The notes below the pieces were generated by a model. It was given only the letters and a program-made list of their open reading frames with translations, made no database searches and was not told where the DNA came from. Made by a program: the position numbers and the translations under genes. A DNA stretch of 64,000 bases, from assembly GCA_964518215.1 (NCBI GenBank), contig CAZFFP010000001.1, forward strand, positions 46,605-110,604, given 5' to 3'. This document shows, piece by piece, positions 9,603 through 17,571 of this stretch. The stretch's first letter is position 1, and each line of letters opens with the position of its first letter. The stretch is from CAYSGX01 sp964518215. Its GTDB lineage: Bacteria; Bacteroidota; Bacteroidia; Chitinophagales; CAIOSU01.

Positions 9603-10241
9603 TTATTCACTGTCAGTTATCCTGAATGCAATTCCATTTATTTTTCTTAAGACTACATCAGGTCCCTTTATCAAAATATTGTCGATTATAATAGCATCAC
9701 CATTTTCTACATCATGCAATAAAGAAATAATATTGCTATTGAATACCGGACCGATATTTTTTTCATGAAATATTCCTCTGATAGAAAAAAGACTGAAGTT
9801 GAAAGAAATAATTTCAAATTTTGCATCAAAATCGAAATTCTCTAAATATGCTACTACCCCCTTTTGAACTCTCAATTTTGCTTTTGAGATTTCTCCATTA
9901 ATAACTCCTCCTACAGTTGCAAAAGGGTCAGGAATTCTTTTTACTCGAAATGATTGTTCAAGTATAGTTCTGTTTTCCTTATCAGAAATCTTTATTACTA
10001 CCTTTCCTGGTTTTAAAACCTTTACTGAATATTTGCAGAAGTTATTTTCAAACTTAATTATTTCCCCTTGAGAAATTTCAATCAACAAATCTTTGCAAGC
10101 ATATTTTTCTAATGCTATTGATATTGGATTATCTACGCCAATGTAAAGCACATTCATTTTATCTGCTGAAACAACAGCGCAGTTTTGAGCAAAAACAACT
10201 TTAATTGCAAGCAGATGAATAAGAAACAAAAATATCCTCAT
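9603..10241 (-). CDS. Free-standing GldM C-terminal-domain protein (secreted)
   Basis: 212 aa with a signal peptide (about 1-18, ending VFAQN). The mature protein matches the last two periplasmic domains of GldM/PorM. It opens with AVVSADKMNVLYIGVDNPIS, continues with a KPGK...I.ISD strand pair and FRVKRIPDPFATVGG, and ends with VVAYLENFDFDAKFEI and IIIDNILIKGPD. Full GldM (about 515 aa) has a membrane helix and two more domains, which are absent here, and no gldK/L/N lies nearby. It may be an accessory or decoy piece of the T9SS/gliding motor, or an independent periplasmic protein using the same fold. The family call is firm; the role is inferred. Confidence 0.8.
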   Translation of the reverse strand: MRIFLFLIHLLAIKVVFAQNCAVVSADKMNVLYIGVDNPISIALEKYACKDLLIEISQGEIIKFENNFCKYSVKVLKPGKVVIKISDKENRTILEQSFRVKRIPDPFATVGGVINGEISKAKLRVQKGVVAYLENFDFDAKFEIISFNFSLFSIRGIFHEKNIGPVFNSNIISLLHDVENGDAIIIDNILIKGPDVVLRKINGIAFRITDSE

Positions 10242-10315
10242 GAATTACATTTGCTTGAAAACGAAACATAAAAAATAATAATTGCCGAAAAGACACAAAA
10301 CACAAATGAGCCTGA

Positions 10316-11695
10316 CTATTGTTTTTTGCTCAGCAGCGCATACTTCTCATAAAAATGCACAATGGTTTCTATGCCGATATAGAAATTTTTCAACCCGAAA
10401 TGCTCGTTAGGCGAATGTATGGCATCGCTGTCTAAGCCAAAACCCATGAGTAGGGTTTTCAGGCCCAGCACTTCTTCAAATAAAGCCACAATAGGAATGC
10501 TGCCTCCGGTGCGCAAAGGAATAGGTTTCTTTCCAAATGTTTCAGTAATGGCTTGTTCGGCTGCCTGATAGCCAATAGAATCGGTAGGCGTAACGACAGG
10601 CTTACCGCCATGATGATAGGTTACCTTTACTTTCACCGAAGGCGGAGCAATAGTTTGAATATGCTTCTCAAACAGTTGGCTTATTTTTTCATCGTTCTGA
10701 TGAGGCACTAAACGCATCGAAATTTTGGCATAAGCCTTTGATGGCAAAACGGTTTTTGCGCCCTCACCTGTATAGCCACCCCATATACCGTTCACATCGA
10801 GGGTAGGACGAATGGAAGTGCGCTCCAATGTGGTGTAGCCCGATTCGCCCGCTACATCATTAATGTTTAAATGTTTTTTATACTCTTCAATATCGAAAGG
10901 CGCTTGTGCCATAGCGGCTCTCTCCTCCAAATGAACCGTTGCCACATCATCGTAAAATCCAGGAATGATTATGTGCTTGTCTTCGTCCTGAAGCGAAGCA
11001 ATCATTTGGCATAATACATTGATGGGATTGGCAACTGCGCCCCCGTAAACACCCGAATGTAAATCGCGATTGGGACCGGTGACCTCCATTTCCATATAAC
11101 TCAGTCCGCGCAAACCGGTGGTGATGGTGGGCGTTTCCAGCGAAAGCATGGAAGTATCGGAAACAAGAATAATATCGGCTTTCAGGCGGTCTTTATTGTC
11201 GCGAATGAAAGGCGCAAGATTGGGTGAGCCCACTTCTTCTTCGCCCTCTATCATAAACTTCACATTGCAAGGCAACAGTTGGTTTTGAATCATGATTTCA
11301 AAAGCCTTGATGTGCATATACATTTGCCCTTTGTCATCGCAGGCACCGCGGGCATAAATTTTTTCGTTGCGAATCACCGGCTCAAACGGTGGCGTATCCC
11401 ACAGTTCAAAAGGGTCGGCAGGTTGCACATCGTAATGCCCGTAAACCAGCACGGTGGGCAGTGAAGGGTCTATTATTTTTTCACCGTAAACAATCGGGAA
11501 GCCATCGGTAGGACACACTTCCACTTCATCGCATCCGGCAGCTATAAGTTTTTCTTTAATAAACTCTGAAGCTTCAAACACATCATCGCGATATTCGGGG
11601 TCGGCACTTACCGAAGGAATACTGAGCAGTTCGAAAAGCTCGTCTAAAAAACGTTGTTTATTATTCTCGAAATAGTCTTTAAAAGAAGGCATCAT
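10316..11695 (-). CDS. M20 family metallo-dipeptidase
   Basis: 459 aa, the usual length for M20 dipeptidases of the CNDP/YtjP type. Metal-site motifs are clear: YGHYDVQPAD (H87, D89), RGACDDKGQ (D120) and the catalytic acidic cluster EGEEEVGSP (about 150-156). The dimerisation or lid domain lies between about 200 and 320, and the last metal ligand is in DAIHSPNEHF. It is cytosolic with no signal peptide and should hydrolyse dipeptides. ATG codons at the first and second positions are both possible starts. Confidence 0.92.
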   Translation of the reverse strand: MMPSFKDYFENNKQRFLDELFELLSIPSVSADPEYRDDVFEASEFIKEKLIAAGCDEVEVCPTDGFPIVYGEKIIDPSLPTVLVYGHYDVQPADPFELWDTPPFEPVIRNEKIYARGACDDKGQMYMHIKAFEIMIQNQLLPCNVKFMIEGEEEVGSPNLAPFIRDNKDRLKADIILVSDTSMLSLETPTITTGLRGLSYMEMEVTGPNRDLHSGVYGGAVANPINVLCQMIASLQDEDKHIIIPGFYDDVATVHLEERAAMAQAPFDIEEYKKHLNINDVAGESGYTTLERTSIRPTLDVNGIWGGYTGEGAKTVLPSKAYAKISMRLVPHQNDEKISQLFEKHIQTIAPPSVKVKVTYHHGGKPVVTPTDSIGYQAAEQAITETFGKKPIPLRTGGSIPIVALFEEVLGLKTLLMGFGLDSDAIHSPNEHFGLKNFYIGIETIVHFYEKYALLSKKQ

Positions 11696-11806
11696 TGAAA
11701 GCGGTTGGTGAGTTGGACAAAATTAGGGAAAAAGCTGTGATGCATTGATTTACATGATTTTAGAGGGAATATCAATCTTTGATCCTAAATGAACACCATT
11801 TGTAAC

Positions 11807-12685
11807 CTACAATTCCTGAATTTGCGCCTTCAACTCTTTGTGCAGCTTTTCTGAAACAGTAACCAATGGCAAACGAACCGTATCGGTTTTGATGACGCCC
11901 AAAATATTCAAAGCGGCTTTCACTCCGGCAGGATTTCCTTCGGCAAACAGATTTGAAGTAATATCGAGCAAAGCATAGTGGTTTTTATGTGCTTTGGCGT
12001 TGTCATTCTTTAAGCCCAAGCGCACCATATCAGAAAACTGTTTGGGGAAAGCATTTGCCACCACCGAAATTACTCCATCGAAACCCAAAGCCACCAATGG
12101 CAGCGTGTAAGCATCATCGCCCGAAATGAGCAGAAAACCTTTGGGGCGGTTTTTTACCAACTGCATACACTGATTGAAATCGCCCGAAGCTTCTTTAACG
12201 GCAATAATATTTTTAAAATCTTTTGCCAATCGCAAAGTGGTAGCGGCTGCAATATTCGTAGCCGTTCTTCCCGGAACATTATAAAGTATTATCGGCTTTG
12301 AGGTGGAACCCGCAATGGCTTTATAATGTTGATAAATTCCTTCCTGTGTAGGCTTGTTGTAGTAAGGACTTACCGAAAGAATGGCGGCAACATTTTTCAA
12401 GTCGGCATTCTTTACATCATCTATTACGGCAGCAGTATTGTTGCCGCCAAATCCTACCACCAAAGGAACACGTTTCTTTACCGTTTCAACTGTGAATTGC
12501 AACACTTGCTTTTTTTCTTCTTTGGTCATGGTAGCGGTTTCGCCTGTAGTGCCCAGCGACACTATGTATTCCACTTTGCCTTTAATTACATGATTGATGA
12601 CGCTTTCCAATCCTTTAAAATCAATACTGCCATCGGCATTAAAAGGAGTAACAAGCGCGACTCCTGTTCCTTTAAGTTGTTGCAT
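11807..12685 (-). CDS. dapA: 4-hydroxy-tetrahydrodipicolinate synthase
   Basis: 292 aa, full length. It condenses pyruvate with aspartate semialdehyde, the first committed step to lysine and meso-diaminopimelate. The Schiff-base lysine is K164 (AVKEASGD). T46-T47 (LGTTGE), Y109, Y135 (LYNVPGR) and R140 complete the active site. Its start overlaps the end of the upstream DUF6913-like gene by 14 nt, so translation of the two is probably coupled. Confidence 0.96.
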   Translation of the reverse strand: MQQLKGTGVALVTPFNADGSIDFKGLESVINHVIKGKVEYIVSLGTTGETATMTKEEKKQVLQFTVETVKKRVPLVVGFGGNNTAAVIDDVKNADLKNVAAILSVSPYYNKPTQEGIYQHYKAIAGSTSKPIILYNVPGRTATNIAAATTLRLAKDFKNIIAVKEASGDFNQCMQLVKNRPKGFLLISGDDAYTLPLVALGFDGVISVVANAFPKQFSDMVRLGLKNDNAKAHKNHYALLDITSNLFAEGNPAGVKAALNILGVIKTDTVRLPLVTVSEKLHKELKAQIQEL

Positions 12686-13217
12686 GAGTATGAAGTTGTT
12701 TTAAATAATGTTCTGATTGTGTTATAAATTGTTGCAGCGTGTCTTGTTCTTTGAGTGAAATCATTAAATCGCTGCAATGCGTTTTCATTTCGTCATATCT
12801 GCCAACGCGGTATTTGGCTTTTGAAAGCGCTGAAAGATATTCCAAAGGCAAACATTCTTTCATATAAAAATTCAAAAGCAAATCGAATTCTTTGTCGGCA
12901 TATTCATCAAGAATATTCTTTTGCGGAATAAATTTCCAATCAACTGCTTTAGCGGTGAAATAATGCAGCGGAATAGAAACATCTTTATCGGGCTTTTTAA
13001 AATATCCAATCGCATCTGTTTTTTTACCTTCCTGCTGCAATTTCTTCATGTAGTTTTTCACCAGATTAATTTCATTTACCGAAGAAGCATCGAAAAAAAT
13101 ACAAACTGTTTTTACTTCATTCCAACTCATAACTTTCCTGTCAAAACGGGTTTCTGAAATGCTTTTCAGCAACGCTCTTTGATAAAACCATTTTTTGATA
13201 TTTTTCAGTAGTTTCAC
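12672..13217 (-). CDS. Conserved hypothetical protein (DUF6913-like)
   Basis: 181 aa, basic N-terminus, no signal peptide or membrane helix. The central strand VCIFFDASS and the following helix-rich region resemble the Bacteroidota family DUF6913, which I recognise only from general appearance. It lies directly upstream of dapA with a 14-nt overlap, so the two are co-expressed. A role tied to cell-wall or lysine supply is conceivable but unproven. Confidence 0.7.
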   Translation of the reverse strand: MKLLKNIKKWFYQRALLKSISETRFDRKVMSWNEVKTVCIFFDASSVNEINLVKNYMKKLQQEGKKTDAIGYFKKPDKDVSIPLHYFTAKAVDWKFIPQKNILDEYADKEFDLLLNFYMKECLPLEYLSALSKAKYRVGRYDEMKTHCSDLMISLKEQDTLQQFITQSEHYLKQLHTHATT

Positions 13218-13280
13218 AACGGGAATGCAAAAGTAAATGATAAGATTTTAGTAATGATCGGGCTTACTTTAACGTGGGCA

Positions 13281-14309
13281 TTAAAGTTTTTTCAATCCGA
13301 AGCGTCTGCGTTTGGGTTTGGCAGTTTCGGCTACCGGTTCTTTTATGGGTTCGGGTTTTTGCTCTTCAAATACACCCATTTTGCTGAATTTTTCGATGCG
13401 ATTCGAAATGCGTTTTTCCGGGGAAAGTTCTTTCAGTTCTGCCAAATGTTCCAGCAATTTTCCTTTCAGAAAAGCAGCCATACCATCGGGGTCGGCATGT
13501 GCGCCACCAATCGGCTCGGGCACAATATCATCAATCAATTTAAACTGCAACATATCCTGAGCGGTAAGTTTCAGTGCTTCGGCAGCTTTTTCCTTAAAAT
13601 CCCAACTGCGCCACAAAATAGAAGAGCACGATTCGGGTGAAATCACCGAATACCAAGTGTTTTCCAGCATCAACACCCTGTCGCCAATACCAATGCCCAA
13701 AGCGCCACCCGAAGCGCCTTCGCCTACCACCACACAAATCACGGGCACTTTTAGTTTGGTCATTTCAAACAGGTTGCGGGCTATGGCTTCCGCTTGTCCG
13801 CGCTCTTCGGCTTCTATGCCCGGATAAGCGCCCGGTGTGTCTATAAAAGTGATGATAGGTTTATTGAATTTTTCTGCCAGCTTCATCAAGCGCAATGCTT
13901 TTCGATACCCTTCTGGATTTGCCATGCCGAAATTGCGGTATTGGCGCATTTTGAGATTAATACCTTTTTGATGCCCAATAAACATTACTGTTTCGCCCGC
14001 AAAAGAAGCAAAGCCTCCAACGATGGCTTTATCATCGCCAAACAAACGGTCGCCATGCTGTTCAATAAATTTCTCGGCAATCTGCGAAATATAAAACAGC
14101 GTGTAAGGTCTTTCGGGGTGTCGCGAAATCTGCACTTTCTGCCAACCGTTGAGATTGCTGTATATCTCTTTCTTCTTTTCTGTAATCTTGGCTTCGAGTT
14201 CGGTGAGGGTTTTGCTCACATCCACTTGTCCTTTACTGCCTACCTGACGAAGGTTTTCTAATTGCTCGTATAATTCTGCAATCGGTTTTTCAAAATCTAA
14301 GAATACCAT
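13281..14309 (-). CDS. accA: Acetyl-CoA carboxylase carboxyltransferase subunit alpha
   Basis: 342 aa. It is the alpha half of the carboxyltransferase that moves CO2 from biotin to acetyl-CoA to give malonyl-CoA for fatty acid synthesis. The N-terminal coiled helix (LDFEKPIAELYEQLENL), RHPERPYTLFYI, the GFAxxxG-rich crotonase-like core and GEGASGGALGIGIGDRV are all present. It is 20-25 residues longer than usual because of a Pro/Glu/Lys tail ending in a basic KRRRFGLKKL segment. It is a single gene here. Confidence 0.96.
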   Translation of the reverse strand: MVFLDFEKPIAELYEQLENLRQVGSKGQVDVSKTLTELEAKITEKKKEIYSNLNGWQKVQISRHPERPYTLFYISQIAEKFIEQHGDRLFGDDKAIVGGFASFAGETVMFIGHQKGINLKMRQYRNFGMANPEGYRKALRLMKLAEKFNKPIITFIDTPGAYPGIEAEERGQAEAIARNLFEMTKLKVPVICVVVGEGASGGALGIGIGDRVLMLENTWYSVISPESCSSILWRSWDFKEKAAEALKLTAQDMLQFKLIDDIVPEPIGGAHADPDGMAAFLKGKLLEHLAELKELSPEKRISNRIEKFSKMGVFEEQKPEPIKEPVAETAKPKRRRFGLKKL

Positions 14310-14386
14310 TTAGAATGGAATTAGTGTGAGGCAAAATTAATTTTTTAAAATTTGGGAATGCTATTTAGAAAAATTGAAAAAGAGTG

Positions 14387-14394
14387 TATATTTG
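14387..14394 (+). promoter_or_regulatory. -7 promoter element for tRNA-Asp
   Basis: TATATTTG fits the Bacteroidota -7 element TAnnTTTG and lies 55 nt upstream of tRNA-Asp. No clear TTG sits at the expected -33 distance, so the call rests on the -7 element and its position. Confidence 0.55.
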
Positions 14395-14448
14395 CACCCC
14401 GTGAATAAAAAGCGGCAAAGAATAAAGTTTCTTTGAAAAGAAAATATT

Positions 14449-14522
14449 GGATCGGTAGTTCAGTTGGTTAGAATGCTGCCCTGTCACGGCAGAGGTCGCG
14501 GGTTCGAGTCCCGTCCGATCCG
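14449..14522 (+). tRNA. tRNA-Asp (anticodon GTC)
   Basis: The cloverleaf can be drawn by hand. The acceptor stem GGATCGG pairs with CCGATCC (14515-14521), with G discriminator at 14522. The D arm contains GTTCAGTTGGTTAGAAT. The anticodon arm CTGCC-CTGTCAC-GGCAG gives anticodon GTC. The T arm has GGGTTCGAGTCCC. The 3' CCA is not encoded. It is followed at once by an intrinsic terminator. Confidence 0.97.
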
Positions 14523-14527
14523 CAAAA

Positions 14528-14551
14528 AGCCCCGAAATTTTCGGGGCTTTT
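14528..14551 (+). terminator. Intrinsic terminator of tRNA-Asp
   Basis: A 10-bp stem AGCCCCGAAA (14528-14537) / TTTCGGGGCT (14539-14548) is followed by TTTTCT and starts 5 nt after the tRNA. A diverged copy of it follows the broken tRNA at 14903-14910. Confidence 0.85.
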
Positions 14552-14557
14552 CTGTTT

Positions 14558-14824
14558 ATGTCAAATTTCGTTTACATACTGCAAAGCGAAAAAGACGGCT
14601 CTTTTTACAAAGGCTACACCGAAGATGTTTGTAAAAGATTGGAAAAACATAATGCAGGCTTTTCGCAATACACTTCTGCAAAAATGCCGTGGAAATTGGT
14701 TTACTTCGAAACCATGCCGGACAAAAAATCTGCACTAATTCGGGAAAAGAATTTGAAGAAATATTCTTTGGAGAGAATCGAAGTGTTAATCGCTTCTCCT
14801 AAAAATGAATTGGAAATAGGTTAG
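14558..14824 (+). CDS. GIY-YIG nuclease-domain protein
   Basis: 88 aa, a single-domain GIY-YIG protein. FVYILQS (residues 4-10) holds the YIL variant of the first motif, and YKGYTED (about 18-24) gives the second. The conserved Arg and His lie in KRLEKHNAG, and the Glu in REKNLKKYS. Small stand-alone members (UPF0213-like) are common in Bacteroidota and often sit near RNA genes; their function is unsettled. The gene lies between intact tRNA-Asp with its terminator and a broken tRNA-Asp copy. Its stop codon TAG (14822-14824) lies inside the D-loop sequence of that copy. Confidence 0.88.
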   Translation: MSNFVYILQSEKDGSFYKGYTEDVCKRLEKHNAGFSQYTSAKMPWKLVYFETMPDKKSALIREKNLKKYSLERIEVLIASPKNELEIG

Positions 14825-14912
14825 AATGCTGCCCTGTCATCCCTACTCGAAGCAGTAGGGACGGGTTCGAGTCTTCCTATGGCAAGCATAGGAACACGTC
14901 TCCCGATCCGCA
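14819..14912 (+). pseudogene. Disrupted tRNA-Asp copy carrying two palindromic insertions
   Basis: 14819-14839 matches 14466-14486 of tRNA-Asp exactly (21 nt, D loop to anticodon). 14862-14873 matches the T arm, and 14903-14910 matches the 3' acceptor strand and discriminator. The acceptor 5' strand is absent. Two 8-bp hairpins interrupt it: TCCCTACT/AGTAGGGA at 14840-14861 replaces the rest of the anticodon stem, and TTCCTATG/CATAGGAA at 14874-14894 sits in the T arm. It cannot fold as a tRNA. Confidence 0.85.
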
Positions 14913-14914
14913 AA

Positions 14915-14945
14915 ATGCCCCGAAGTTTTTTCGGGGCATTTTTGT
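14915..14945 (+). terminator. Duplicate terminator after the tRNA-Asp remnant
   Basis: ATGCCCCGAA (14915-14924) pairs with TTCGGGGCAT (14930-14939), followed by TTTTTG. It is a diverged copy of the tRNA-Asp terminator at 14528 and may now end the GIY-YIG transcript. Confidence 0.85.
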
Positions 14946-14993
14946 TTTAAAAGCTATTTTTATCAAAACATTTCCATTTTCGCCCCATTTCTC

Positions 14994-15001
14994 TATCTTT
15001 G
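14994..15001 (+). promoter_or_regulatory. -7 promoter element for the yceD-rpmF operon
   Basis: TATCTTTG matches the Bacteroidota TAnnTTTG element exactly. A TTT, not TTG, lies at the -33 distance. The element overlaps the upstream TTG codon at 14999, which argues against that codon as the translation start. Confidence 0.7.
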
Positions 15002-15022
15002 CAGACCTTTAATCGTTGTAAG

Positions 15023-15550
15023 TTGAAATTTGAGCGCCAATATCAAATCCCTTTTGTGGGATTAAAACCCGGAAAGCATCGCTTCAACTTTGAAATAAAC
15101 GATGAGTTCTTTGCCAATTTTGAAGGTTCACAAATAACCGGAAGCAGCATTAAGATTGATGTTGACTTTGATAAAAAAAACGACTTTTTCATTCTCGATT
15201 TTTTTATTCAGGGCGAAGTAAATGCCGATTGCGACCGCTGTGCCCAGGTTTATAAACAAGAATTACTTGATGAATTTCGTGTTTATGTGAAGTTTGATGA
15301 CCGCAATTTAGATGTGGAAAGCGATGATGAAGATGTAATACTCATCTCCCGCGGAGATTCACATCTCGATATTGCTAATCAGATTTATGACTTTGTTAAC
15401 CTTAGTGTTCCTTTACAGAAAATTTGTGCCGAAAAGCGCAATACTGATGAAAGTTGTAATGAAGCACTGAATCGTTATTTAGCTCCTGAAAAAAAACAAG
15501 AAGAAATAGACCAGCGTTGGTCAGCTTTAGAAAAATTTAAAAAACAATAA
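15023..15550 (+). CDS. yceD: YceD/DUF177 family protein
   Basis: The reading frame is open from a TTG at 14999, but that codon is part of a -7 promoter element. I therefore prefer the in-frame TTG at 15023, which gives about 175 aa. The family hallmark is the Cys pair in NADCDRCAQVY followed by an acidic strand region. YceD proteins are almost always encoded just before rpmF and in bacteria and plastids are linked to 23S rRNA maturation. rpmF begins 1 nt after the stop codon, so the two are one operon. It is cytosolic. Confidence 0.85.
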   Translation: MKFERQYQIPFVGLKPGKHRFNFEINDEFFANFEGSQITGSSIKIDVDFDKKNDFFILDFFIQGEVNADCDRCAQVYKQELLDEFRVYVKFDDRNLDVESDDEDVILISRGDSHLDIANQIYDFVNLSVPLQKICAEKRNTDESCNEALNRYLAPEKKQEEIDQRWSALEKFKKQ

Positions 15551-15551
15551 C

Positions 15552-15743
15552 ATGCCACACCCCAAACGAAAAATATCGAAAACCCGCAGAGATAAGAGAA
15601 GAACTCACAAAAAAGCGCCTATTGCGAATGTTGTAACATGCCCTATTACCGGCACGCCTCATTTAAGGCATCATGCTTATGAAGTAGATGGAAGTCTATA
15701 TTATAAGGGTAAGTTATTCATAGAAGCGAAAACTTCAAATTAA
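15552..15743 (+). CDS. rpmF: 50S ribosomal protein L32
   Basis: 63 aa, full length. The N-terminus MPHPKRKISKTRRDKRRTHK is typical of L32. Only one Cys remains (VTCPITGTPHLRHHAY), so this is the zinc-free form that lacks the usual four-Cys ribbon, as is normal in Bacteroidota. It is co-transcribed with yceD and followed by a terminator. Confidence 0.97.
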   Translation: MPHPKRKISKTRRDKRRTHKKAPIANVVTCPITGTPHLRHHAYEVDGSLYYKGKLFIEAKTSN

Positions 15744-15768
15744 GAACTGTTTTTTAATCAAATACATT

Positions 15769-15795
15769 GCCCGCTTCAAGCGGGCTTTTGTGTTT
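15769..15795 (+). terminator. Intrinsic terminator after rpmF
   Basis: GCCCGCTT (15769-15776) pairs with AAGCGGGC (15778-15785). In practice this is a 6-bp stem with a TTCAA loop, followed by TTTTGTGTTTT. Confidence 0.85.
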
Positions 15796-15860
15796 TAATA
15801 ACTCTCTGAAACCAATTTCATAACATAACTTCGCAAAAAGTATTTCTCAAGCATATTTCC

Positions 15861-16988
15861 ATGAAAAAAATTTTATTCTTAGACCGTGACGGGACATTAA
15901 TTCTTGAACCCGATGACTTTCAGATTGATAGTTTTGAAAAATTAGTTTTCTACCCGGAAATATTCCGGTGGTTGGGAAAAATTATCCGCGAAACCGATTT
16001 TGAACTAGTAATTGTTACCAATCAGGACGGCTTAGGAAAAGAGCATTTTCCGGAAGGAAATTTTTGGAAAGTACATGAGCTTATGAAGAAAACTTTTGAA
16101 GGTGAAGGCATTCATTTCATTAACGAACACATTGACAAAAGTTATCCTGAAGATGGCTTAGATACTCGAAAGCCCGGCATTGGAATGCTCAAGGAATACT
16201 TCAATGGCGAATATGATTTGGTAAATTCTTATGTAATTGGCGATAGAATAACTGATGTGTTGCTTGCTAAAAATTTAGGCTGCAAATGTATCTGGCTGAA
16301 TGATGGCAGAGCTTTAGGCGCTTATGAAATACCTGATAATGAAGAAACCCTAAAAGAATACATTGCACTTCAAACACGAGATTGGAAACTGGTTTACGAA
16401 CTGCTGAAACAGCCTGAAAGAAAAGTTTCACACCAACGAAAAACAAAAGAAACAGATATTTTGGTTGAATTGAATCTCAACGGCAACGGAACAACTTCAA
16501 TTGATACGGGTTTGGGATTTTTCGACCACATGCTCGATCAATTGGGCAAACATTCAGGAATAGATTTAAAAATAAAAGTAACAGGCGACCTGCATATAGA
16601 CGAGCATCATACGGTAGAAGATACCGCGATTGCTTTGGGCGAAGCATTTCTGAAAGCATTAGGCGATAAAAAAGGAGTAGCCCGATATGGTTTTTTTCTG
16701 CCTATGGATGATGCCAATGCGCTTGTAGGCATAGATTTTTCGGGAAGAGCCTGGTTAGAATGGGATGCTAAATTCAAACGTGAAAAAGTAGGCGAATTAC
16801 CTACTGAAATGTTTTTTCATTTTTTCAAATCGTTCAGCGATGCTGCCAAATGTAATCTTCACATAAAAGCAAAAGGTAAAAACGAGCATCATAAAATAGA
16901 AGCTATTTTCAAAGCTGTGGCACGCAGCATTAAACAGGCAGTAAAAATTGAAGGCAATGAGTTGCCATCAACGAAAGGAACATTATGA
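15861..16988 (+). CDS. hisB: Bifunctional histidinol-phosphatase / imidazoleglycerol-phosphate dehydratase
   Basis: 375 aa. The N-terminal HAD phosphatase (about 1-170) carries the nucleophile pair D8/D10 in LDRDGT and performs the eighth step of histidine synthesis. The C-terminal dehydratase (about 180-375) has DTGLGFFDHMLDQ, DEHHTVED and NEHHKIEA metal-binding motifs and performs the sixth step. The fused form is common in enterobacteria and Bacteroidota. The stop codon overlaps the hisH start by 4 nt (ATGA), so translation is coupled. Confidence 0.97.
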   Translation: MKKILFLDRDGTLILEPDDFQIDSFEKLVFYPEIFRWLGKIIRETDFELVIVTNQDGLGKEHFPEGNFWKVHELMKKTFEGEGIHFINEHIDKSYPEDGLDTRKPGIGMLKEYFNGEYDLVNSYVIGDRITDVLLAKNLGCKCIWLNDGRALGAYEIPDNEETLKEYIALQTRDWKLVYELLKQPERKVSHQRKTKETDILVELNLNGNGTTSIDTGLGFFDHMLDQLGKHSGIDLKIKVTGDLHIDEHHTVEDTAIALGEAFLKALGDKKGVARYGFFLPMDDANALVGIDFSGRAWLEWDAKFKREKVGELPTEMFFHFFKSFSDAAKCNLHIKAKGKNEHHKIEAIFKAVARSIKQAVKIEGNELPSTKGTL

Positions 16989-17560
16989 TTGCCATTCTGA
17001 AATACAATGCAGGAAATGTTCAATCGGTGATGTATGCGTTACAACGATTAGGAGTTGAGCCGATATTGACCGATGACCATGAAGCCTTACTAAAAGCAGA
17101 TAAAGTTATCTTTCCCGGTGTGGGCGAAGCCAGCACTACTATGGCTTATTTGAAAGAAAGAAAATTAGATGAACTTATAACTCAATTAAAGCAACCGGTT
17201 TTAGGAATATGTTTGGGTATGCAGTTGCTTTGCAAGCATTCTGAAGAAAACAATACCGATTGTATAGGAATATTTGATGTGGCAGTGAAGCGGTTTCCCT
17301 CTACAGGAAAAGTGCCCCACATGGGTTGGAACAATATTGTGAATCTTAAAAGCTCTTTATTCGCAAATCTTGAGAACCCTGATGTATATTTTGTTCACAG
17401 CTACTACGCAGAACCCAATAAATATGCAATTGCAGATGCTGAATATTTACTGCCCTTTTGCGCTGCTTTGCAAAAAGAGAATTTTTACGCGGTGCAGTTT
17501 CATCCCGAAAAAAGCAGCACAACTGGGGCAAGTATTCTGAAAAATTTTCTGGAGTTGTAA
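16985..17560 (+). CDS. hisH: Imidazole glycerol phosphate synthase, glutaminase subunit
   Basis: 191 aa class I glutamine amidotransferase. The nucleophile Cys is in GICLGMQLL (about residue 78), and the His-Glu pair is in HPEKSS (about 174-176). It supplies ammonia to HisF, whose gene lies about 28 kb away on the opposite strand in this window. The frame starts inside the hisB stop codon. Confidence 0.96.
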   Translation: MIAILKYNAGNVQSVMYALQRLGVEPILTDDHEALLKADKVIFPGVGEASTTMAYLKERKLDELITQLKQPVLGICLGMQLLCKHSEENNTDCIGIFDVAVKRFPSTGKVPHMGWNNIVNLKSSLFANLENPDVYFVHSYYAEPNKYAIADAEYLLPFCAALQKENFYAVQFHPEKSSTTGASILKNFLEL

Positions 17561-17571
17561 AAAAAAGCAGA

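Noticed and set aside
14999..15022. TTG at 14999 as the start of yceD
   Set aside because: The codon is the end of a TATCTTTG promoter element; the next in-frame TTG (15023) is preferred.
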